Assembly (NCBI GenBank): GCA_937907025.1
Contig: CALESJ010000044.1
Coordinates: 103,505-167,504, forward strand
DNA length: 64,000 nt
Direction: 5' to 3'
Source of the DNA: an uncultured Faecalibacterium sp.
GTDB taxonomy: Bacteria > Bacillota > Clostridia > Oscillospirales > Ruminococcaceae
The notes beneath the pieces are model-generated. The model did no database searches. It saw only the letters and a program-made list of their open reading frames with translations, and had not been told where the DNA came from. Made by a program: the position numbers and the translations under genes. Of this stretch, positions 38,707-47,231 are shown one piece after another; positions within the stretch are counted from its first letter, which is position 1; every line of letters begins with the position of its first letter.

Positions 38707-39018
38707 TTACTCCTCTCCGAACAGAGCGTTGATTAACTCACGCTTTTCCTGTTCTGTCATATTTGATGCATTTCTTGCAATCATTCGGCGGATTCTCGAA
38801 TGGTTGAACTCGTCATTTTCAATACCCAGCAAAAAGTCGGAAGTCGTATGAAGTGCAGTTGCAATATTGGCCAACATTTCCGGCTTCGGTTCCCGATCAC
38901 CAGAAATATAGCGGGATATTACAGCCTCAGTTACACCAATCCTTTCAGAGAGTTCCTTTTGCGTCATTCCTTTTTTCTGGAGGGATTCAGCTATCCGCAG
39001 TCCCAAATCCTTGCCCAT
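38707..39018 (-). CDS. immR: XRE-family repressor (ImmR-like)
   Basis: The 103-residue protein has an N-terminal helix-turn-helix (KGMTQKELSERIGVTEAVISRYISGDREPK, about residues 16-45) and a short C-terminal part (MTEQEKRELINALFGEE). GAAAGGAGTGTCAG precedes the ATG. It is followed directly by the ImmA peptidase gene. A palindrome overlaps its own promoter (39074-39090), consistent with autoregulation. Confidence 0.88.
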   Translation of the reverse strand: MGKDLGLRIAESLQKKGMTQKELSERIGVTEAVISRYISGDREPKPEMLANIATALHTTSDFLLGIENDEFNHSRIRRMIARNASNMTEQEKRELINALFGEE

Positions 39019-39060
39019 TCTGACACTCCTTTCAAAGTTGCTCTTTCAAGCCGTAAATAT

Positions 39061-39090
39061 AGTATACGCTAAACTTGCCATTTTGTCAAG
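39061..39090 (-). promoter_or_regulatory. immR promoter with overlapping palindrome
   Basis: On the minus strand TTGACA (39084-39089), 17 bp and TATACT (39061-39066). CTTGACAAAATGGCAAG (39074-39090) is an almost perfect inverted repeat spanning the -35 and is a likely repressor operator. Confidence 0.75.
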
Positions 39091-39161
39091 TTATGTTGCC
39101 AAAAAAAGTGCAAGGAGGTCCCACGAACATTTGTGCGCCATCCTCAATTCCTGTATTTCAA

Positions 39162-39197
39162 AGCGGCCACCGCTGGAAACTTCCTGCGGTGGCCGCT
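39162..39197. terminator. Hairpin between immR and the 39308 gene
   Basis: AGCGGCCACCGC pairs perfectly with GCGGTGGCCGCT (12-bp stem). It probably terminates the leftward serine recombinase transcript. The remainder of 39091-39307 shows nothing recognisable. Confidence 0.65.
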
Positions 39198-39307
39198 ATT
39201 TACTGTTTACTTTCAGGAAGGAAAATAGGTTTTCTGCGCTGCGTACACGAGTGAAACACGGGGGGGCATGTATTCTTTCGAGTACAGCATTGCAGGCTTG
39301 TCATGCG

Positions 39308-39739
39308 TTATTTTTCTTCGGTATCAGACGCGACAGGCCGGAAATCTTCCTGCACACCTTCGTTCAAGTCAAAACACATGGTCTTTGCATCAGCGACCCA
39401 GAATCCGCGCACGCGGTACCGTTTTCCCGGAATCCAGCTTTCTCCCGTAACCGCACGCAGAGGCTCCAACAGGTTTTTATTGGCGATGGTCACAACACCT
39501 TTCTGCTCACCCTTGGGCTTGGAAAATTTGAAGCCCTTCGGCTCGTTGCTCTTGCACATACGGATTGCAAACACCTTAGCCTTGGCATCCAGCAGACACA
39601 GAACGTAGGCCGGATACCCCAAATCTTCCAGTACCTTTTTCGTGAAAGTCACGCCATTCTGGTTCAGAAACATATCAGGATATGCGTTGATATTGGAATC
39701 AATCGTTTCAAAATTCAAAGCAGAAAAATCGAAATTCAT
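39308..39739 (-). CDS. Conserved hypothetical protein beside the serine recombinase
   Basis: The 143-residue protein starts MNFDFSALNFETIDSNINAY after AAAGGAAGTAG and contains VVTIANKNLLEPLRAVTGESWIPGKRYRVRGFWVADAKTMCFDL. No family was recognised. It starts 17 bp after the recombinase stop and is probably co-transcribed with it. A directionality or accessory role for the recombinase is possible but only from position. Confidence 0.6.
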   Translation of the reverse strand: MNFDFSALNFETIDSNINAYPDMFLNQNGVTFTKKVLEDLGYPAYVLCLLDAKAKVFAIRMCKSNEPKGFKFSKPKGEQKGVVTIANKNLLEPLRAVTGESWIPGKRYRVRGFWVADAKTMCFDLNEGVQEDFRPVASDTEEK

Positions 39740-39756
39740 AAGAAAACTACTTCCTT

Positions 39757-40959
39757 TCATTTTTGAGCGGTTTGTGGTTCTTGTATCATTTTCATAAATT
39801 CCTGCCGATCTGCGAAAGACCAGCGCGAATCTACAATCAGATACCCCTTGAATAATCCATCTTTTATGCGGGTTACGATAAAACGGTTGTCCAGCAGACG
39901 CAGTTTTGCTTTTTTGGCTGTGCTGTGCCCAGCTGCAAGCAGATTTTGTACTTTTAGCCAATCCTCTTTTTTGATAATCGCTGTATGGTGATTTTCCTTG
40001 AAGTACATATTCAAATCCGTGTTTTTCACCGACCTATGCGTCCTATAATCTTTCGTATAGGTTTTCTGCATAAGGGCATCACCGCAGTATTTCTCATTTT
40101 TGAGGATGTTGCGAACTGTGCCCGGAAGCCAGGTTTCCTTACCCATTGGGGATTTCACACCCTGCTCTGTCAGAGCAGCGGCGATTTCTGAGGGCGAGGC
40201 CCCATCCAGACAGCTTTCGTAAATATACTTGACAATCTGTGCTTCGGTAGGCTCGATTACAAGCCGCCCGAAATGATCACGATAAAAGCCAAGGGTGTTT
40301 TGAACAGAGAATTTGTAGATGCCCTCCGCCATACGCCAGCGAATTCCCGCTTTGATCGCTTCACTTTTCTGCTGGGACTCCATTTCAGCCAGTGCGGACA
40401 ACAGCGCAATCAGCAGATTGTTCCTGCCATCCCCGGTATAGGTAATACCCTCGGTTTCAAATTCTACGGACACGGGCGGATTCAGAGCCGAAAGCGTCCG
40501 CAAATTGTTCAGTATATCAACAATGTTTCGGCCAAAACGACTGATGCTTTTGGTAAGAATCAGGTCAATTTTTCCAGCTACTGCATCGGCTATCATTTTC
40601 TGAAAACCCAGGCGCTTTTCTACGGTGGTTGCACTGATTCCTTCATCCTGATAGATTTCTACCATCTCCCACTCGGGATTTGCCTGTATCCGCTTGGTAA
40701 AATGGTGAATCTGCATCTCAAAGCTGCCTACCTGCTGTTCTTCCTGCGTGCTGACCCGGCAATATGCGGCTACGCGCAGTTTGGGTGTTTTACTGGAAAT
40801 TTCCATGCGCTTTTTGGGAGGTATAATGATAACACCGCTGCCTCCCTGATTTTGCGCAATTTCTTCATGCATCTGCTTCCGCTTTTGTTCTCTGCGCTCA
40901 GCTCTGCTGCCAGCTTGTCGAACCGCCGCTAATTCTTCTGGATCAAGCGGTTTTGCCAT
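39757..40959 (-). CDS. Large serine recombinase
   Basis: The 400-residue protein has a resolvase-type catalytic domain with the nucleophile serine in AAYCRVSTQEEQ near residue 75. It then has ATTVEKRLGFQKMIADAVAGKIDLILTKSISRFGRN and a Recombinase domain (FYRDHFGRLVIEPTEAQIVKYIYESCLDGASPSEIAAALTEQG). The C-terminal coiled-coil/zinc-ribbon part is shorter than usual (large serine integrases are 450-550 residues), so it may be reduced. It lies inside an element that has its own tyrosine integrase, which points to a nested or fused element. Confidence 0.88.
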   Translation of the reverse strand: MAKPLDPEELAAVRQAGSRAERREQKRKQMHEEIAQNQGGSGVIIIPPKKRMEISSKTPKLRVAAYCRVSTQEEQQVGSFEMQIHHFTKRIQANPEWEMVEIYQDEGISATTVEKRLGFQKMIADAVAGKIDLILTKSISRFGRNIVDILNNLRTLSALNPPVSVEFETEGITYTGDGRNNLLIALLSALAEMESQQKSEAIKAGIRWRMAEGIYKFSVQNTLGFYRDHFGRLVIEPTEAQIVKYIYESCLDGASPSEIAAALTEQGVKSPMGKETWLPGTVRNILKNEKYCGDALMQKTYTKDYRTHRSVKNTDLNMYFKENHHTAIIKKEDWLKVQNLLAAGHSTAKKAKLRLLDNRFIVTRIKDGLFKGYLIVDSRWSFADRQEFMKMIQEPQTAQK

Positions 40960-41154
40960 TTTGTGCCTCCTGCGCAGATTTTATTGGACAACAGTTAAAC
41001 TGCATCGGCACGACACCCCCCTTTTTCCCGTGAATCTGTGTTGCATATTTCACATCACCAACCTTTTTATGAAAGTTATAAGCATCCGGCATAGCCGGAG
41101 TGCTCCCACGAAAAAAGCAGCAGATCATCTCTGCTGCTTCTTGAGATTCGGTAT

Positions 41155-41595
41155 TCAGTCATATCTACCCAAGTTAAGCAGGTAAAGTCCCTCGCGCTTG
41201 GCATATTCATAGGTTTTCACGGCACCGCCCCAGCCGTGCGTGATATAGCAGATCGCATAAGCTGCATTTCTGACCATATACCGATTTCGCTGTATAATCG
41301 CCGCCTTAAAGTGATATTTTTCAAATCCCTCTGGGTAGATAATATCGTCAAACAGCTCCCGGTTCTGAATGTTAAAAGTAAGATATGGAATAATCAAAAA
41401 TGAACGAAGGGAAGGAAATTCTGCTTTCAGATCATGGATTGCTCTGGCACACTTCCAGTCAAAGCCGCCCATGCCCCCGCAGAGGAAGTCGGTCACTCCC
41501 ATAGAAATTAGCTGTCGTGCAGCATCCATAATTGCCTCTTGCCCCACACCGTAGCACTCTCCGTGTCCAATAAATAATGCTGTGTGTTCTTTCAT
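41155..41595 (-). CDS. SLOG-family Rossmann protein (YspA/DprA-like)
   Basis: The 146-residue protein begins MKEHTALFIGHGECYGVGQE and continues LISMGVTDFLCGGMGGFDWKCARAI, the glycine-rich nucleotide-binding fold of the SLOG superfamily. It later has GWGGAVKTYEYAKREGLYLLNL. SLOG proteins bind nucleotides or nucleotide-derived signals and often occur in defence loci. The ATG at 41595 follows GGAGGTGCGT and is preferred over a codon 12 bp upstream. It is divergent from a small XRE gene across a shared operator-like inverted repeat. Confidence 0.8.
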   Translation of the reverse strand: MKEHTALFIGHGECYGVGQEAIMDAARQLISMGVTDFLCGGMGGFDWKCARAIHDLKAEFPSLRSFLIIPYLTFNIQNRELFDDIIYPEGFEKYHFKAAIIQRNRYMVRNAAYAICYITHGWGGAVKTYEYAKREGLYLLNLGRYD

Positions 41596-41614
41596 ACGCA
41601 CCTCCAAAAGTTAC

Positions 41615-41643
41615 ACATAGCCTGCAACGACGGCAGGCTATGT
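41615..41643. promoter_or_regulatory. Operator-like inverted repeat between SLOG and XRE genes
   Basis: ACATAGCCTGC (41615-41625) and GCAGGCTATGT (41633-41643) are perfect 11-bp arms. Related TAGCCTA motifs recur at about 41645 and 41664 and as TAGGCTATG at about 41729, just before the XRE start. Binding by the XRE protein is inferred. Confidence 0.6.
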
Positions 41644-41735
41644 ATAGCCTAAAGTAGTATGCGTAGCCTATATGGAGAATAAAAATCAATTATCCTTTAG
41701 ATTGGATAATTTGAAAGTGCGGGGTTCGATAGGCT

Positions 41736-41993
41736 ATGGCAGCAACACAGTCACCGTTATGCAGGGCTATTATAAACAGAATATTGCAAATCTGCGAGGA
41801 ACGGGGTTTAACCATCAACGCCTTGGCATCAGAGGCCGGTTTGCCGCCATCGTCTATCAAAAATATTCTCTATGGCAAAAGCAAAAATCCCAAAATCGCC
41901 ACCATAAAGATCATCTGTGATGGAGTAAACATTTCTCTAAAAGATTTTTTTGATACCCCGGAATTTGATATGCTGGAACAGGAAATCAAATGA
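41736..41993 (+). CDS. Small XRE-family regulator
   Basis: The 85-residue protein is essentially one helix-turn-helix domain: AIINRILQICEERGLTINALASEAGLPPSSIKNILYGKSKNPKI, then FFDTPEFDMLEQEIK. It faces away from the SLOG gene and its start lies within the cluster of TAGCCTA-type motifs, so it likely represses itself and SLOG. The ribosome site is weak. It ends at a strong terminator. Confidence 0.82.
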   Translation: MAATQSPLCRAIINRILQICEERGLTINALASEAGLPPSSIKNILYGKSKNPKIATIKIICDGVNISLKDFFDTPEFDMLEQEIK

Positions 41994-42027
41994 CAGTGCG
42001 TAACAGACCGTTACGCACTGTTTTTTT
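41994..42027 (+). terminator. Terminator after the small XRE gene
   Basis: CAGTGCGTAAC and GTTACGCACTG form a perfect stem followed by TTTTTTT. A second inverted repeat (CCCTGTATCTG / CAGATACAGGG, 42031-42065) follows at the end of the convergent res gene. Confidence 0.9.
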
Positions 42028-42076
42028 ATTCCCTGTATCTGCCCCTGCACGGGACAGATACAGGGAGGACACATTG

Positions 42077-44695
42077 TTACAAAGATTTGAGCGTTTCAAT
42101 AAACTGGCTCATGCTGACTGCACCGCCGGGCAGATTATCCCCATCCCGGAATACCATGTAGTAGCGGTATTGGTTTCCGGCTGCATTGCGCCATGCACGG
42201 CCCAATTCGATTTTGTCGCGACTGTCATCATTTTTCAGGTGATCGCCCTTTGTTTCTACCAAAATGACCTTTCCGCCGTTGGTCATGAGCATAATATCCG
42301 GGTAATGATTGATAAATCCGTTGATTACAAACCCCTGCCGCGCAATATTTCGATGCCACCAGCGGATATTGGGCAGCGCAGTCAGTTCCATAACCAGATC
42401 CTGCTCCAACTGGTTCATATCTTCCTCGGCCTGATAGAGCGATCCGCCAAACATATCTGTGCTGCTGACAGGATGAATCACGCTGGGCAGCTGGTAAGAC
42501 GGCCTGCATACGATCCGTTCCGTTTCCAGCCATTGGATAAAGGTCTCTTTGTAGTGCTGCGTTAGAAGCTGCTCAATCTTTCTGCGGATTTTTTCAGCGT
42601 AGCCCAGCGGCGCTTTTTCCATCGCCGCAAGCTGCGCCTTGTCCATATCATCCACAATGCGCTCAACATAGGCGGAAAGCTCCCCGGCATCCACCATGTT
42701 CAGTTTGTTGAGCTGCCGCAGCATCATTGCCTTGCACTGGCGTACCCGGCTTTCCGGCGGAAGGTTATTGAAATACTCTTTGAAATACCGCTGATCCGCA
42801 CTGGACATTTTAAATACTTTGGGCAATCCGCCTTCATTCTGGCGCACATCCACTTTGACGATTTCATCATCAGCGGCAGCAAAGTCAATGTCGTAGGGTT
42901 TGCCTTTCAGGGTAAAGCCTTCGGCCAGCTGCTCTTTTTCCAGTAGTTCAAAATCTCCATCGGTAAACAGCGTCTGGGGAATCACCTGAAAGAACTGCGG
43001 AATCATCAGCGTGGCAATGTCCTCCTGAAACTGCGGCTGCACATGGAATGTCGTCACCTGTTCCCGCACCTCCCAGGGAAGATTTTGTGTCTGTGGGTCG
43101 CTCCCGCCCTGACGGATTGCGTCATTGTAGGCGTTGCCTGCCTGTTCCGCTTCGTCCAGCATGGTATCAGCTTTGGGGGTAATTTCCGGCTGTTCCTGCT
43201 GCTGTCTGCGGCGTTCCAGTTCTTCGCCGATGGATTTCCCGTCCAGCTGGGAAAAATCGTCCTGTGCCTCTGCCAGTTCTGCGGGCACTTCGGGAATGAC
43301 CATCTGCACCGGATCGGGAGACACCGGCTGCTGTGGGGCAGGCTCGAACAGACGGCAATCACGCTCGCTAAACCCGGCATTATTCAGTCCTTTTACAATG
43401 CGCTGCACCGTATCGTTAAAGTTGGCGGAAGATGTGAGCACATAGGACATATTCAGTGCGGGCTGGGTGTGCTGGCAGGTATGGGGCAGGCGGAGAATCC
43501 GTCCCAGAATCTGCTCCACATCTACCTGACTGGTCTTATTGGCAAGAGAGGCCAGAATATAGGCAAAGGGACAGTCCCAGCCCTCTTTCAGGGCATTGAC
43601 GGTGATGATGTAGCGCACCGGACACTCCGGGGAAAGCAAATCCACATTTTTCAGTTCGTTCACATCGGCGGTGCGAATGGCAATATGTTCGGCGGGGATT
43701 CCCGCGTTTTTCAGCTCGTCCCGCAGTTTTTCAAAGGTGGCTGCGTCCTCCTTGCCCTTGGGCTGCGCCTGAAACAGGGCAATGGGGCGGATGTATTTCC
43801 CGGTTTTCTGATATTCCGCCTCGGCTCGTTTTTCCAGATTCCGGCGCAGATCAATGGTGTCAATGAGAACCTCTGACTGCTTGTCCCGGTTATAGACGAT
43901 CACCGGCAGCTTGACCATGTGCTCCGCTTTCAGCTGCACCGCATCCACATAGGAGATGATGTTGCTCTCCTTTTTGGGGGTGGCGGTCAGATCCAGCACA
44001 AAGCAGGGATTAAAATTTGTCAGCATTTCCAGACTGAGACTGGAACGGGCATGGTGGCTCTCGTCCACAATCACCAGCGGGTTGAGCTGATTGATGATCT
44101 GAAACAGGGCGGTTTCGTCAGCGTCCTGAATGGGATTTTCCGGCTTGCCCAGCACTTTGGCGAACTGCGCCAGATTGCTGTTTTCCTGATAGGCTTTCAG
44201 CCCCTCCTTGCCCCGGCCACGGAAGGAGTCGTAGGACAGCACCATGATGGAAAGCTGCTCTGTCACGGAGGTGGGATTGAAGTTCTGCCCGTTTAACAGT
44301 TCCTGCTTGGTGTATACCTCCACCCGGCTGCCGAAATCCACATCAATTTTCTGGCGGTAATCGTGATTGGAGTCTTTGAGGCTCTTGACCGTCTGGGTCA
44401 GAATTGCGTCGGAGGGTACAAGCCAGACCACCGCTTTGGTTTTGGTGACGGGCAGCGCATCGAACACCGGGCGGATAGCGTTGCAGGCAAGGAATGTCTT
44501 TCCGCCGCCGGTGGGCACCTTGAAGCAGAGATTGGGCACACCGGGGAGAATATCCTGATAGTGTCCCAACGAAGGGGCGCTTTTTTCCTGCCAGAACAGG
44601 CGGAATGCCGCCGCATAGTTTCGGGTTTGGTTCAGCAGCTGCAAATAGCGGGTCAAATCCGCAATGACTGCTTTCTGATAGCGTTTCAGTTCCAT
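42077..44695 (-). CDS. res: Type III restriction enzyme, Res (helicase-nuclease) subunit
   Basis: Res is the ATP-dependent translocase and endonuclease of type III restriction systems. The 872-residue protein has Walker A KVPTGGGKTFLA (about 59-70), the DEAD-box DESHH (211-215), motif VI VEQILGRILRLPHT, and a C-terminal PD-(D/E)xK-like nuclease in PDIMLMTNGGKVILVETKGD. The ATG at 44695 follows AAGGAGGGTCACAGC; the longer frame lies in the mod gene. It is 13 bp downstream of mod and looks intact. Confidence 0.92.
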   Translation of the reverse strand: MELKRYQKAVIADLTRYLQLLNQTRNYAAAFRLFWQEKSAPSLGHYQDILPGVPNLCFKVPTGGGKTFLACNAIRPVFDALPVTKTKAVVWLVPSDAILTQTVKSLKDSNHDYRQKIDVDFGSRVEVYTKQELLNGQNFNPTSVTEQLSIMVLSYDSFRGRGKEGLKAYQENSNLAQFAKVLGKPENPIQDADETALFQIINQLNPLVIVDESHHARSSLSLEMLTNFNPCFVLDLTATPKKESNIISYVDAVQLKAEHMVKLPVIVYNRDKQSEVLIDTIDLRRNLEKRAEAEYQKTGKYIRPIALFQAQPKGKEDAATFEKLRDELKNAGIPAEHIAIRTADVNELKNVDLLSPECPVRYIITVNALKEGWDCPFAYILASLANKTSQVDVEQILGRILRLPHTCQHTQPALNMSYVLTSSANFNDTVQRIVKGLNNAGFSERDCRLFEPAPQQPVSPDPVQMVIPEVPAELAEAQDDFSQLDGKSIGEELERRRQQQEQPEITPKADTMLDEAEQAGNAYNDAIRQGGSDPQTQNLPWEVREQVTTFHVQPQFQEDIATLMIPQFFQVIPQTLFTDGDFELLEKEQLAEGFTLKGKPYDIDFAAADDEIVKVDVRQNEGGLPKVFKMSSADQRYFKEYFNNLPPESRVRQCKAMMLRQLNKLNMVDAGELSAYVERIVDDMDKAQLAAMEKAPLGYAEKIRRKIEQLLTQHYKETFIQWLETERIVCRPSYQLPSVIHPVSSTDMFGGSLYQAEEDMNQLEQDLVMELTALPNIRWWHRNIARQGFVINGFINHYPDIMLMTNGGKVILVETKGDHLKNDDSRDKIELGRAWRNAAGNQYRYYMVFRDGDNLPGGAVSMSQFIETLKSL

Positions 44696-44708
44696 GCTGT
44701 GACCCTCC

Positions 44709-46298
44709 TTACAGTCTGGTAATGTCGCGAGGTATTTTCTTGAACACAATGCCCATCTGGGCCAGCTTTTCTTCCCCGATGGCGCAGCGATCAGCGTAGA
44801 TCACTGTGCCGTCCGCCTTTTGGGTGAGGGTAGCAAGGAAAGCGTAATCCAGCACCGTGATCCGCTGGGGTTCGTAGTAGAAATAATAAGCGGTGTGGTT
44901 GTGGCTGCCCAGATAGTAGGCGTTTTCCCCGGCAGGTGGAGCATAGGGGGCTTTGGTCTCCATAAACCAGATGTATTCCCGGATTTTCTCCGGGGCTACT
45001 TCCTCATTCAGATTTTCGCCGATGAGCAGGGGCTGGCCCAGATCGTAAAAACTGAAACTGCCGCCGGTGCCCTCCACGGCGTTTTTGCCCTCGCCGTAGC
45101 CCTGAATCACCCGCTTGACCCGCTCGGCGGTGATGCTGTCGGCGTAGTCCATCATTTCCACCAGAATGAATTTGCGGTTGCCACCGTCGGCCTTGTTCAT
45201 GTTCAGCACAGCGTGGGCGGTAGTGCCGGAACCGGCGAAGGAGTCGAGGATGATGGAATCTGGGTCAGATGCAATTTGTAAAATGCGTTCAATCAGCCGT
45301 GATGGTTTTGGTGTATCAAATGGCATATCTCCGCCGAAAATGGCTTTAATTTCCTTCTTTGCGTCTTGTGTATGACCAACTTCTTCGTAGGGCCAGTAGG
45401 TCTGAGGAACAACACCATCTGTTACATCCTTAAGGAATCTCTTTAACCGTGGGACCCCATCTCCATTTTTTCCCCACCAAATTTTATTTTCTGCGACTAA
45501 TTCCAGAAATTTATCTTCCGAGAAGCGCCAATATGATCCAGCAGGAGGTCCACTAATTACATTTCCCGCAGGGGTCGTTATCGAATAAAGACCCTTACTA
45601 TAATAGTTTCTTGCGGCAAGATCGCCAGATGTCCACGGTCCACGAGGATCATTATCTGGATTTTTATACGCTTTATTTTGCTTCTCGGTTCTGGGCATCT
45701 TATGTGGAAGCCATATATCAGCGTTTTTGGCAAAAACCAAGATATAGTCGTGATCTTCGGAAAAATGTTTCGCCGTGCTTTTAGGCGAAAAATTCTTTCT
45801 CCATATAACGGTTGTAATAAAATTGTGCTCTCCAAAAACCTCATTACAAATAGAGCGCAGATTATAAAATTCCACATCATCAATACTGATGAAAATAGCG
45901 CCATCTTCCGCTAATAACCGATGCAGTAACTTCAAGCGGGGGTACATCATACACAGCCACTTGTCGTGCCGGGAAAGATCCTCGCCCTCTTTTCCCACCA
46001 CTTCACCCAGCCATTTTTTGATCTTGGGGTCATTCACATTGTCGTTATACACCCAGCCCTCGTTGCCGGTGTTGTAGGGCGGATCGATATAGATGCACTT
46101 TACCCGCCCCTCATACCGGGGCAGCAGGGCTTTCAAGGCCTCCAGATTGTCACCCCGGATGACCATATTTTCGCTGCCATTGTCGGCGTCCATCTGACCA
46201 TTTTCATCAAAGCTGTACCGGCGCTCCAACACCCGGAACGGCACCTCCTGATGGTGGTTGATCACTTTCTCTTTTCCAATCCATTCCAGTGTCGGCAT
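44709..46298 (-). CDS. mod: Type III DNA methyltransferase, Mod subunit
   Basis: Mod recognises the site and methylates adenine; with Res it forms the restriction complex. The 529-residue protein has the catalytic DPPYNTG at about 72-78 and the SAM-binding FAGSGTT at about 354-360, the order of beta-class N6-adenine methyltransferases. The target-recognition region lies between them (about 160-330). The region around 45270-45900 is more AT-rich than the flanks, as expected for an exchanged recognition domain. TAGGAGGATTTCACC precedes the ATG. Confidence 0.93.
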   Translation of the reverse strand: MPTLEWIGKEKVINHHQEVPFRVLERRYSFDENGQMDADNGSENMVIRGDNLEALKALLPRYEGRVKCIYIDPPYNTGNEGWVYNDNVNDPKIKKWLGEVVGKEGEDLSRHDKWLCMMYPRLKLLHRLLAEDGAIFISIDDVEFYNLRSICNEVFGEHNFITTVIWRKNFSPKSTAKHFSEDHDYILVFAKNADIWLPHKMPRTEKQNKAYKNPDNDPRGPWTSGDLAARNYYSKGLYSITTPAGNVISGPPAGSYWRFSEDKFLELVAENKIWWGKNGDGVPRLKRFLKDVTDGVVPQTYWPYEEVGHTQDAKKEIKAIFGGDMPFDTPKPSRLIERILQIASDPDSIILDSFAGSGTTAHAVLNMNKADGGNRKFILVEMMDYADSITAERVKRVIQGYGEGKNAVEGTGGSFSFYDLGQPLLIGENLNEEVAPEKIREYIWFMETKAPYAPPAGENAYYLGSHNHTAYYFYYEPQRITVLDYAFLATLTQKADGTVIYADRCAIGEEKLAQMGIVFKKIPRDITRL

Positions 46299-46406
46299 GG
46301 TGAAATCCTCCTAAAACTATGTGCGTGAAAGACCTGTCCCGTCTGGGCAGGACTAAATTTTCCCCATATTGTTCATCGTCATCCGCCGGATACGCGCCAA
46401 TGCTGT

Positions 46407-47231
46407 TTACGCAACCAGCGTTCTTACCGCATCCAGAATCTGCTCATAGGTAATGTCCTGCGCATAGGCGAATTGCTTGCGGTATTTTTCCCACATGGCC
46501 CGCAGCTGGGGGCTTTCCTCAATGTTGCGCAGGATTCCCGGCACATCGGTGATCTGTTCTGTGGTGCCGCGGTGGGCAGCTGTTGCCCGCAGTGCCTGTG
46601 TGAATACGTCCTTGTCAAATTTCTGGGTGGAGGCCAGTATGTAGGCATCATAGAAATCTCTGGGGCGAGTGTTGAACACGCTGCGCCGCAGGATGGTTTC
46701 CACCTTCTCGGCCATAACGGTCTCGATGTTGTAGGCCCACAGTTCGTAAGACTTTTCCTCCTCAAAAATCTCGGCAAACTGATAGGGCACCGCGTGGGGT
46801 GTGATGGCATCTCCGGTGGACACATCGATGCTCAGCGGCGTAAGCAGCGTTTCAAATTTCGCGGTCAGGGCGACCCGATAGCCGCCGTAAATATCGTCCT
46901 CCCGGATGGGAGAAATCGTACCGAACTCAAAAGTCACTTCATCGTCAGAGGGCATGGCACAAATTTCTTCCAGCGCGGAGCGAATTGCCTCCGGCGTTAA
47001 AGGCAGATTTTTTAGGGTAGTGTCCAAATCCATCGTTGCACGGTTGTCCAGCCCCACAATGGCCGCCACCAGCATACCGCCTTTCAGGACAAACTTCTCT
47101 TTGTAGGCAGAGGCGGCAAGGCGAACCAGCAGCCGTTCAAACATATAGTTCTGCAAAATTACCTGGGCAGGGATATTTTTCTGTTTGGCAATATTTCGGA
47201 TTTTTGCCTTCAAACTCATGGCTTTGCTCAC
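46407..47231 (-). CDS. abiEii: AbiEii/AbiGii-type nucleotidyltransferase toxin
   Basis: The 274-residue protein has the nucleotidyltransferase core KFVLKGGMLVAAIVGLDNRATMDLD near residues 44-68 (GG...R.T.DLD) and then VMAEKVETILRRSVFNTRPRDFYDAYIL, both typical of AbiE toxins. AbiE systems act as abortive-infection toxin-antitoxin modules; related toxins add nucleotides to tRNA or other RNA. The start is GTG at 47231, overlapping the antitoxin stop as GTGA. Confidence 0.9.
   Translation of the reverse strand: MSKAMSLKAKIRNIAKQKNIPAQVILQNYMFERLLVRLAASAYKEKFVLKGGMLVAAIVGLDNRATMDLDTTLKNLPLTPEAIRSALEEICAMPSDDEVTFEFGTISPIREDDIYGGYRVALTAKFETLLTPLSIDVSTGDAITPHAVPYQFAEIFEEEKSYELWAYNIETVMAEKVETILRRSVFNTRPRDFYDAYILASTQKFDKDVFTQALRATAAHRGTTEQITDVPGILRNIEESPQLRAMWEKYRKQFAYAQDITYEQILDAVRTLVA

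Noticed and set aside
39011..39766. A 251-codon plus-strand frame over the gap and the gene at 39308-39739
   Set aside because: It is antisense to a gene with a good ribosome site and passes through a strong terminator hairpin.
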